DNA of 62,000 nt from Glandiceps talaboti. Lineage: Eukaryota; Hemichordata; Enteropneusta; Spengelidae. The position numbers were made by a program, and so were the translations under genes. Below, one piece after another: positions 48,455-60,400 of this stretch (the stretch's first letter is position 1; each line of letters begins with the position of its first letter). The stretch lies in NCBI RefSeq assembly GCF_964340395.1, contig NC_135568.1, positions 22,501 to 84,500 of the forward strand, given 5' to 3'. A model generated the notes under the pieces. It did not search any database and was not told the origin of the DNA. It worked only from the letters and a program-made list of their open reading frames with translations.

Positions 48455-48467
48455 ATGGAGTACGAAG
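48455..48467 (+). CDS. ZC2HC1A: ZC2HC1-like exon 1
   Basis: ATG GAG TAC GAA G, donor GTAAGT, phase 1. A short leader exon (MEYE) preceded by AAAA at the ATG, which is an acceptable start context. The start is inferred, because no longer upstream frame was found. Confidence 0.75.
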
Positions 48468-51400
48468 GTAAGTCGAACGGAACTTCTAATGAGACATTAA
48501 TGTCTTTGTTACGGGATTTAAATCGCAACTGTGTCGTTATTATCGGAAATTAGGTTAGTGACTGACACTGGTGTGGTTACTTTGTTACACTTGACTGACA
48601 GTAACTGGTCCCCCAGTGCTAACGCTACGAAAATGACCACTGCAGGGTGCGATTAGATGAGCTATTCATATGCATAATATTATACTACGGGTCGATTTCA
48701 TGCTTGTGTAGGTACGATCAAATACATGTACGTGTTTTCATCAAATCGTTGACTTGCTACGCAAATGATACCGGTAATTACATTTGTTGTTGAAATTCAT
48801 GTATGTACTGTGGTGTCGTGATCTTACTGGCGACCGACCTGAAGGTAAGGCAGGGAGCCTTCGAGCCTTCAGTATTTACAGGGGGACATAACATATTATG
48901 ATTACCGTTCTTGTCTCAATACAAATACAAACGCACTGGTCGACGACGTTAAATGGCCTACTGATAGGTTATTACGGAAGCGTTGCCTTGGCTGTATAAA
49001 AGTAGAGGTATTCAAGAAGCCCTAACACACAGTGTGTTTGTGCATGTGTCCACTGTGGTTATACTGTAAAGAATGTCATGGTGTTGTGTTGTACAGCTGT
49101 CATGTTTTGCTGTTAATACACAAAACTCTGAAATACATTGACAATGACATTGGCTTACAATTCTTAACACAGTCCCAACGAGTTGTGAGTTTGGTTACGT
49201 AATGTGTCACCAATACTATAGCCAGTAAGAATGACTTCGTCCCAATATTTCAACTCGTCCCATTTTCAACTCGTCCCATTTCAACTTGCCCCATTTTCAA
49301 CTCGCCCCAACAACACTAGTAAACGTTTATAAATCTAAACAGTACATGGACTCGAAGTATAGGGACCAAAATTTATATAATTTTACAATTTTACGTATGT
49401 GGCCAGGCAAAGTGTTGCAAATGTAGCATTTCGTAGCAGAAAGTGGTGGTCCCATGCATGTGATTTTGGTTAGATCTAGCACTTATACTAGCACAAATGT
49501 ATGGTTTTTTTGTGTTGTTGCAAGACAAATTTCCCCCAGAGGGATAATAAAGTAATAATAATAATTATGATAAATAGGCAACGGTGTCTATTAACTTTCC
49601 TCAGTCATGGAATATCACTTATCACTAATCTTTATAATGGATAGATAAACACTTGTCTCCCAAGAAGTCCAGTGAGCGCTATCCAGGAGGAAACCGAACT
49701 ATCCAGGGAAAACCTATGTTGTTTGGTAGAGTCAAACTGAACAACACTCTTCTTACTTACAGTGTGGTAAATTTAATTAAACCCTGAATGGGGTTCGAAC
49801 CTTGACTGCAGTGGTAAGAGGAAAGTGGTTTAACCACTCACTCGGCCACCGACAACCCATAATGATAATAACCAGGGAGAATATTAGTGACTGACATGCT
49901 TACGATTTCTGCGTATGGATTTTGGAGATGTGTCTCCTCCCCGGTCTCCTCTCCCTAGTTAACGCAGCTGGTTAATGTACGTATTGTAATTTGTAGTGCG
50001 TACTGTATACCCTGTTTACAGCTCAAATTTTGGTCAGTACCGTAATATACAGGCCACTACGTCATCATCATTTTCTCCTTATAAAACAATGTATGCATGA
50101 GTGGTTGAATATATGAGGCATATGTTATATACATGGGAGGTCGAATATACGAGACATATATACTATAACATGAGATGTCACAAAGGCAAGAATTGGGGCC
50201 CTCTATAGGTATTAAGTTATGAGTTTAGGCTTAACCTTTGTTCAGTATATATTTAGGTGGTATAAGACTGTAGAACACTGTTCTAATTCAGTCTATTCAA
50301 CTCCTTAATTTGTTGACAGTGATGATCCCACCAAAATAAAGTTATGATGGAACTATAGTGCAATGTTCTCCAGGTTTCATCCCCTTTGTGTTACCATGTA
50401 TGATTCTCAAAGTTTAGCAAAATCATTTGTACTGAACTGTAACTGAGAAAAATAAAGTCATACAAGGTGTGTTGCATGGAATGATATGTGGCATTTTACA
50501 AGATGTAATATTTTAACCTCAGAATATCATTTTCACAATTTGTTTGTTTGTTTATATTTTAGCATTTAGTGGGCAAGGAAGCCAGGATTTACCATCCTGC
50601 CAGGTTTGTGGGAGATCATTTAATCCAGAGTCATTGGTGAGTAAAATTATAAACCAAGTTGCTGTAAGTTTTTGCTAATTTTATTAATTGAAAACTATAT
50701 ACAACATCATTACTAAAAACAGTTACATACTTCTGATTAGTTGAATTTCCTATTTACTAAGCAATGATGATACATTTTACACTGGCCTGGCCTCTTTAAA
50801 AACTGCCCTGAATTAGGTACAGAGCAGATTATTTGTATGTCAATGAATTGTAAATGTATATGGGGTCGGTACAAAACACAGGTACAGGCCAGGCCAGGCC
50901 AGGCATTGACTGAATATTTTTTTAATTCACATTCAGATCCAAAGATGTGAATCCATCGTTATATTTGGTGTAGATTTTGGATTAGTTGTCAGGTTATTTT
51001 TTCTCAGCAATTTACCATCAGTTATCTTTGTTTTCAAAAACACCACGCAATTAATGTCATCTGCTTTAAGAATTACATCCCCAAAGATAAATACCGATCT
51101 AGCAGGTGACTCTGTTTCATGACTGGAAATCTGTCACCCTAACTCAGAGGGTAAACCTTTGGCAGTTTTCAAAACTTGATAAAGACATCATGAAAATTAA
51201 TGCCCTCTGTACATCCTAATTTTTTGTTGAGATATTATGTTTACATAAACACCTTGAAGATGAAAAGGTCTAAGGTTATTCAGTGGGCAATATAACATGC
51301 ATAGCAATTGTCATTAGAATTTAGCAAGTGAAACATTGTGTGTAATATTAAGAATGTTTCAAAGTTAGTCGTATATTAAATCTGTTTTATATGAATGTTC

Positions 51401-54400
51401 AAAATTAGGCTTTAATATAATATTATATTAATACATATATACGTAGTCTCAGTTACCCAAACCCGGACCCAAACTAGTCTGGGTAACTGAGACTAACATA
51501 TACGTTGTATCAGAGGTCAATGAAATTTGGCACAAAAAATCAGGTTAGGTGATGGGTACTTTCTGTGCTGTGTAATTGTGGATTTCTATCATTGTGTGCA
51601 TCTATACCATTTACTCACTTCTTTTGTATACAATTTAACAAATAGGCTTTGATATCTACTTGTCTGCTACACACTCTACGACACATCTAAATATGCATAC
51701 TCTGTGTAAAGCTTTAGTTAACCTAGAATTGGTTCATTTATGACAGTGTTGTGGAATTTACACTATGCAATAAATGAAACATTTATTCTTTTTTGTGAAG
51801 GTCAAACACGAGAGGATATGCAGGAAGACACAAATTAATGCAAGAAAGAGAAAAGTGTTCGATTCTGGCAAACAGCGGGCTAAAGGCACTGAGATAGCAG
51901 TCAGTAAAACTGTAAGACCCGGGCAACAACCAAAGGTATTCTTGTGTATATTAATCTGTATACAATACCATGGAATTCCACTTTATATATACTTATAGAG
52001 AATCAAATTATATAGACTCATTCAATTGAAACTGATATCAAAGGAGACTGACAGAAAACATCAAATCTTTCTAATCAAACAGGTACATCAATGTGAATAA
52101 AATGCTTATGTTTGTTTCATTGCAGCCTCAACCTGTAAAGCAAACAAACTGGAGACAAAAGCACCAAGACTTCGTAAATGCCATTAGATCAGCCAGACAA
52201 GTGTCCCATGCCATGAAAACAGGAGGCCCTCTACCACCACCTCCACCACCCTCCATTAACCCAGGTAGGACACTAAGGACAATTCTTCACTACATAGTAT
52301 CTAGGCACTATTTGCACAGTATAGTATTGATATTGGGACTGTATAGTATGGGGTCAGTTAATGGACTAAAACTGTATAGGATACTTCAACCTATAGATGT
52401 ACAGTGAGGGGTGTACAGTTGTGCTACTAGTAGGCAGTCATGAGTGTTCCATCTATGGTTGATTTGGGGTATAGTTGTGCAGTGACTGTAGGGCTGTTAT
52501 TAGTAGGGAGCCAGTGTTCCATCTATTGTTTATTTGGGAAGTCGTGTGGTGACTATATATACAGCTATACTACTAGTAGGGGGTCGTTATTCCATCTATG
52601 GTTTATTTGGGTAGTCATTTGGTGACTAAGTTGTACTGCTAGAAGGGGGTCAGTGTTCCATGTATGGTTTATTTGGATAGTCATTTGGTGACTAAGTTGT
52701 ACTGCTAGAAGGGAGTCAGTGTTCTATGATTTATTTGGATAGTCATGTGGTGAATAAGTTGTACTGCTAGAAGGGGGTCAGTGTTCCATGTATGGTTTAT
52801 TTTGATAGTCATGTGGTGACTAAGTTGTACTACTAGTAGGGGGTCAGTGTTCCATGTATGGTTTATTTGGATAGTCATTTGGTGACTAAGTTGTACTGCT
52901 AGAAGGGAGTCAGTGTTCTATGGTTTATTTGGATAGTCATGTGGTGACTAAGTTGTACCGCTAGAAGGGGGTCAGTGTTCCATGTATGGTTTATTTGGAT
53001 AGTCATGTGGTGACTAAGTTGTACTGCTAGAAGGGGGTCAGTGTTCCATGTATGGTTTATTTGGATAGTCATTTGGTGACTAAGTTGTACTGCTAGAAGG
53101 GGGTCAGTGTTCCATGTATGGTTTATTTGGATAGTCATTTGGTGACTAAGCTGTACTACTAGAAGGGGGTCAGTGTTCTATGGTTTATTTGGGTAGTCGT
53201 GCAGTGACTATATATACAGCTGTACTACTAGTAGGGGGTCATGAGTGTTACATGTATGGTTTATTTGGGGTATAGTTGTGCACTGTAGGGCTGTTATTAG
53301 TAGGGGTGAGTATTCCATCTATGGTTTATTTGGGTAGTTGTAAGGTGACTATATAAAGTTGTACTACTAGTAGGGGGTCATGAGTGTTACATGTATGGTT
53401 TATTTGGGTAGTTGTGTGGTAACTAGTGGGTCAAGAGTGTTCCATGTATGGTTTATTTGGGTAGTTGTGTGGTGACTAAGTTGTACTACTAGTAGGGGGT
53501 CAATGTTCTATGGTTTATTTGGGTAGTCATGTGGTGACTATATATACAGCTGTACTACTAGTAGGGGGGTCATGAGTGTTACATGTATGGTTTATTTGGG
53601 GTATAGTTGTGCAGTGACTGTAGGGCTTTTATTAGTAGGGGGTCAGTGTTCCATCTATGGTTTATTTGGGTAGTTGTAAGGTGACTAAAGTTGTACTACT
53701 AGTAGGGGGTCATGAGTGTTACATGTATGGTTTATTTGGGTAGTTGTGTGGTGACTAGGGGGTCATGAGTGTTACATGTATGGTTTATTTGGATAGTTGT
53801 GTGGTGACTAGGAGGTCATGAATGTTCCATGTATGGTTTATTTGGGTAGTTGTGTGGTGACTAGTGGGTCAAGAGTGTTCCATGTATGGTTTATTTGGGT
53901 AGTTGTGAGGTGACTATATACAGCTGTACTACTAGTAGGGGGTCTTGAGTGTTACATGTATGGTTTATTTGGGTAGTTGTGTGGTGACTAGGAGGTCATG
54001 AATGTTCATGTATGGTTTATTTGGATAGTTGTGAGGTGACTAGGGGGTCATGAGTGTTACATGTATGGTTTATTTGGGTTAGTTGTGTGGTGACTAGGGG
54101 GTCGTGAGTGTTCCATGTATGGTTTATTTGGGTAGTTGTGTGGTGACTAGGGGGTCGTGAGTGTTCCATGTATGGTTTATTTGGGTAGTTGTGTGGTGAC
54201 TAGGGGGTCATGAGTGTTACATGTAGGGTTTATTTGGGTAGTTGTGTGGTGACTAGGGGGTCATGAGTGTTACATGTAGGGTTTATTTGGGTACTCATTG
54301 TGCAGTCACTGACTGTAGGGATGTAGGGGTCAGTATTCAATCTATGGTTTATTTGGGTATACTTATAGTTGTACATGCAGTGACTTAAGTCTGTAGCAAA

Positions 54401-57400
54401 ATCTCTTGCAATTAGTCAAGTCAATTATTGTTAAATACTTACGAATATGAATATGATTTGTATTATTTTTTTAGATTTTGTACAGTGCCCTACCTGTAAC
54501 CGAAGATTCAATCAAAAAGCAGCAGCACGTCATATACCATTCTGTGCTGATAGAGCCAAGACATTTGGAGCACCAGTCAAATCCCTAGAAAAGAGAGCAG
54601 CTGCTGATGTTAAGGGCAGCACAGCTGTTAGAAAAGCTGTAAGTTATTGTGCTACTGTATCTCACCATTTTCCAGTAGCAATTTAATTGAATATGAAGTC
54701 TTGGGCTTCTGGAATGGTATATCACAACCTCACCCATTACTTAAGTCAAAGAAACATAATGAAGTCTGTTTATGAATATTTAGATATAAAAATTGACTTA
54801 AAATGTGATTGCATGTAAAAATAAAGTGTCTGTGTGTTTTATAAGGATTTTGCATCCTTATTTCAAACAATCCATAAACCCAAGTATATGTGATTCCACT
54901 GTGTGCCAGTCAACTCATAACACCCAAGTATTAAAAGGGATTTCACTGTGTGCCACAACCCATAACACCCAAGTATTATTAAGTGATTCCACTGTGTGCC
55001 AGTCAACTCATAACACCCAAGTATTAAAAGGGATTTCACTGTGTGCCACAACCCATAACACCCAAGTATTATTAAGCGATTCCACTGTGTCACAACTCAT
55101 AACACCCAAGTATTAAAAGGGATTTCACTGTGTGCCACAACCCATAACACCCAAGTATTATTAAGCGATTCCACTGTGTCACAACTCATAACACCCAAGT
55201 ATTAAAAGGGATTTCACTGTGTCACAACCCATATAACACCCAAGTATTATTAAGTGATTCTACTGTGTCACAACCCATAACACCCAAGTATTAAAAAAGA
55301 TTCTACTGTGTGCCACAACCCATAACACCCAAGTATTAAAAGTGACTCTACTCTGTGCCACAACCGATAACACCCAAGTATTAAAAGTGGTTTTCACTGT
55401 TTGCCACAATTAAACCATATAATACTCAAATATTAATTGTGGCTCCACTGTGTTCCCTGTACGTCTCATAACACCCAAGTATTAAAAGTGATTCTACTGT
55501 GTGCCACAACCCATAACATCCAAATACTAAACTTGATTCCACTGTTTGCCACAGCCCATAACACCCAAATATTAAAAGTGGTTCCACTGTGTGCCACAAC
55601 CCATAACATCCAAATACTAAACTTGATTCCACTGTTTGCCACAGCCCATAACACCCAAATATTAAAAGTGGTTCCACTGTGCCATGTACATCTCATATGT
55701 GACACCCAAGTATTACAAGTGATTCCTCTGTGTGCCAAATGTCAGCCCATAACACCCAAGTATTAAAAGTAGTTCCACTGTGTGCCACAACCCATAACAC
55801 CCAAATATTAAAGGCAATTCCACTGTGTGCCACAACCCATAACACCCAAGTATTAAAAGTAGTTCCACTGTGTGCCACAACCCATAACACCCAAATATTA
55901 AAGGCATAACACCCAAGTATTAAAAGTAGTTCCACTGTATGCCACATCTCATAACACCCAAGTATTTAAGTGGTTCCACTGTGTGGCAAAACCCATAACA
56001 CCTGTTATTAAAAGTGATTCTACAATTCCACTGTGTTCCATACCAGTTTAATATGGTAACATTCATATCTAGAAGAAAATAGCACTTGTGCAACTGCTTT
56101 AATTGTAAGCCTTGTATGTGGCCATACTTTTTAATGAAATCAATTTGTAAACAAAATGTTGCCAGGAAGCAAACAGGAAACTGCTAACATTGTCATAGGT
56201 TGATTAATTTGTGAACAAAATGTTGCCAGGAAGCAAACAGGAAACTGCTAACATTGTCATAGGTTGATTAATTTGTGAACAAAATGTTGCCAGGAAGCAA
56301 ACAGCAAACTGCTAACATTGTCATAGGTTGATTAATTTCAGAGTACCCCCGGTAACTATTATTTCCTCATTTATTTGTACACAGTTGTCAGGATTCATTT
56401 TAGCTTTTTGTTCAATTTCTGTATTCTTATTCTTTGCGTCATACTTTTTTATCCATTCACAGTTGAAATATCGAGATTCAAATATTAGTTTTAACCAGGC
56501 TTGAACTTTTGTTTGAACTCACGTTATGCCATACTCAAGTTCATCTGTGCTAAAAACTTTGTAGTTGTAGTTGGACTGATACTTATTTGTACTATGAACT
56601 CATCTAACTATTATACCTGGCTCATAATTGAAGCAAAGAAACTTATTTTACATTTGACATGAATTGCTGTAAACAATTGTGGCATATATTGAAGTTGCTT
56701 TACTCGGAAGTTACAGGTTTATCTTATTTGTTTAGTGTTAATAATGAATCTTACTTTTCATTGCAGTATGACAACAAAGTTGTACGTAAGAAGCCAGGTG
56801 CCAATCCATATGCATATGCAGATTCTCAAATGTATACATCTTCCTTTGGACAGCCAGGTGCACAAGACTATCCAACAAGAGGAGAGCCACTCGGTTATGG
56901 ACCAGGTATGTCAAAGGTCAAAGGTGAAAATAGAATAACATTAACATACATTTAAGGTTAAAGTGTTCTTTATCAAAATGTGTGCAAGAGGTTGCAGCTT
57001 CACTTTAAATGGCTAAATAGCATAGCTCTAACTCAGGCATACATTTAGATTTGAGTTTTTTTAAAGTTTTATTTTAAAGTGTGCATTTGGTAAAACATTA
57101 GAAAAATATCAATTTATACAAGTAGTGATTAATAAAGTGTTTATTAATTGTGGAGTCTTTTGCTGATTATTTTATTGTGGCGGTTATAAAACGTTAAAGT
57201 TAATTATTATCTGTTAGTTCTAAGTGGAAAAACTACCTAAGAATTAAAATGAGTTGAACTAACCTTAAATATATTTTGGAAATGTTAATTTCCTTGTGGC
57301 CTCAATTTTCATGTCATTTATGTCTTTAACATCACTTGTTCATTGTCTACAAAATGTTCAACCTATTTTAGTCACATACTGATATGTGACATGGCAGAAC

Positions 57401-60400
57401 CAATGGAACTCCATGTAACTTAATACTCCACATTTTCAGGACCTTCATCAGGAAGGCAGAGATCCCAGGGAGGTATGTATTCCAAAATCTCTGGGAGTGT
57501 CATGTCAATATAATGCTGCACTACAACTGGTTGTTTTCCAGCGTGTGTTTGTTGTGTGTCATTGGTTGTATTTTGGCACTTCTTGATCTTGCTTTTGTTT
57601 TTAATAATGCATTCCTGAGCTCTGCCTGCATAATGCGTCTGTTGTAATGTATATGTTTCTAATTTTAATATTTACTCATTTAGCAACCCATAGTGACAAG
57701 GTCCCTTAGGTCATTCTTATTTTCCTTGGCTGAACAAAGAAAATTTGGGTAATGATATCTAACTATCCAGTTAGTGAAGAAGAATATTTTTTGCTTTGTG
57801 TAATAATATATGCCATAAAAAATCCATTTGCATGTAGCCTCATCTCACCAATTTATAATAAGAGCACTTTGTATCTTGATAGCTATATCATTTGCCTGTG
57901 TGAATGTCTGTGTATTATATATTCAATGTGTTTTTAAGGTTGAACAAAGCTTTGCATAGTATGTATCATATATGTAGGCGTGTTGTCATAAATGTATCAT
58001 ACACAGTGCACAGTCTACTTTCAATGTAATTTTTAAAGTTAATTCAAGGTAGGTTAAAGTATCATTATTGTATCAATTTGATGTTATGTAATGTTTATGT
58101 GAATGTTTCTGTAATATTTGCAAAATGGATCAGTACTGTAATTGTTGTAGGAGATAAGGAGGGTGGCATATGAAATCTAAGTTTACACCATGAAATCTTG
58201 GGGTTTAGAAATACAATGGAATCTTATGGTAATATTCACTATATACTAAATTCCAACACAAAACAGATCATTACTTGCTAATGTAAGAATTCAGAAAAAA
58301 GCTAGTATACCCATTTTAAATGAACCAGTCACTTGACCTGGTCCTAGTGTAACATATTGTCCTGTACCTAACTACCTGGTCCTAGTGTAACATTGTCCTG
58401 TACCAAACTACCTGGTCCTAGTGTAACATTGTCCTGTACCTAACTACCTGGTCCTAGTGTAACATTGTCCTTTAACAAGCTACCTGGTCCTAGTGTAACA
58501 TTGTCCTGTACCAAGCTACCTGGTCCTAGTGTAACATTGTCCTGTACAAAACTACCTGGTCCTAGTGTAACATTGACCTGTACCTAACTACCTGGTCCTA
58601 GTGTAACATTGTCCTGTACCAAACTACATGGTCCTAGTGTAACATTGTCCTGTACCAAACTACCTGGTCCTAGTGTAACATTGTACTGTACCAGACTACC
58701 TGGTCCTAGTGTAACATTGTCCTGTACCAAACTACCTGGTCCTAGTGTAACATTGTCCTGTACCAAACTACCTGGTCCTAGTGTAACATTGTCCTGTACC
58801 AAACTACCTGGTACTAGTGTAACATTGTCCTGTACCAAACTACCTGGTCCTAGTGTAACATTGTCCTGTACCAAACTACCTGGTCCTAGTGTAACATTGT
58901 CCTGTACCAAACTACCTGGTCCTAGTGTAACATTGTCCTGTTCCAAACTACCTGGTCCTAGTGTAACATTGTACTGTACCAAACTACCTAGTCCTAGTGT
59001 AAGATTGTCCTGTACCAAACTACCTGGTCCCAATGTAACATTGCTAATATACATGATTGCTCAATACACATTTTGTGCAATTACAATACAAACAACCACT
59101 TTATAGTAATTTGTAGACGTGCAGTTTCTGAGTATATAATGTGATTTGAATAACAATTAAAAAATAAGTATCACAATAACTCTGAATGCAAAAATATCAA
59201 AATTTATCAAATTCATGATATGTTTAAGGCCATCTGTAATTGCTCAGTGGAGTTGTATCCATTATGATAATTTACAATGCACCAGGAGCATGCAACTCTA
59301 AAATAAACAGTAGTGAGTGGCACACACTGGAAACCTGAAAAGAATTCAGTGAAGAAATCAAAACACTACAATATGTAGTCTAGCTGATGAACATGTCTTA
59401 TTGTAATGATACAAAGCAATCATATGTAAAAGTTAATCCCAGAGAATATCTGGCCAAACATTTACTATTTCATTGGCTATTTTAATATATAAGTATATAC
59501 AACATCCATATATAAGTATGTGTATCTGAACATTATGTATGCAGAAACCAGCCATCAGAATATAATCATTCAATTTTTCCTTTTTTTGATAATTCCATAT
59601 TTGAGTACAATTGTTCTTATAAATTCAAACAGTTCATAGTTTTATTGTAACATATGGCATGAAAGGAAATAGAAGACTAGAGATAAAAATAACTAACGTA
59701 ACAGAAGTCACCTGAGGGATATAGAAAATATTAACTATTTCACAAAAACATGAATATATAGGTTTTCAACATGTTTGACTTAATTGATTTGTGATAATCA
59801 ACATGATTTGATTGATTCATTGATATTCAAGATGATCTGATTTGATTAATTGATGTTCAAACAAATGAAAAAATGAATGATAAAAATAACGTTGTGTAAA
59901 GTTTCATAAAAATGAAACATAATTAATTTTAGTTGAATTTTGGAAATAATGTCTGATTGTACTGTCCTATAAATATTCAAAACATTCCAGAAAATAAATA
60001 CATTTTCATTAACTTTGAGTTCTAGAGAGTCATTTCATGGATCGTGGATTCCTATATTTAGGCCGATTTAAGACACGATTTCAGAGAAACAGTTGCATAC
60101 TCATCCATCGATTGCAACAAACTGAATTCAAACCTGGTATTCGTAAATTATTTATAAAACAATCCAATGAAGTAATTTATTATATGTACCAAGAAATGTA
60201 CAAGAACTCCATACTATGCAATCAATAGTTCTAACAATGCCAGAACACAAATTGTAATGTCATAGAAGGAATGCATTGACATTAACATTGCTACTAGAAT
60301 AGTTCATTGGAAGTTTTATGTATTTTCACTTGCGGGAAAAGCTTATAAACTCAGCTTGTGCCACTTTCAAGCTGCACCAGCTCTAGGTTGAGTAATGTTT

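Noticed and set aside
49790-49858. Functional tRNA-Leu/Ser gene
   Set aside because: The A and B boxes are present, but the acceptor and anticodon stems do not pair and the sequence continues into a SINE body.
58584-59106. 156-165-residue repeat proteins on both strands (LGPGSLVQDNVT and TKLPGPSVTLSC type)
   Set aside because: The 36-bp minisatellite is a multiple of three, so frames stay open by chance; there are no exon borders in phase with the neighbouring exons.
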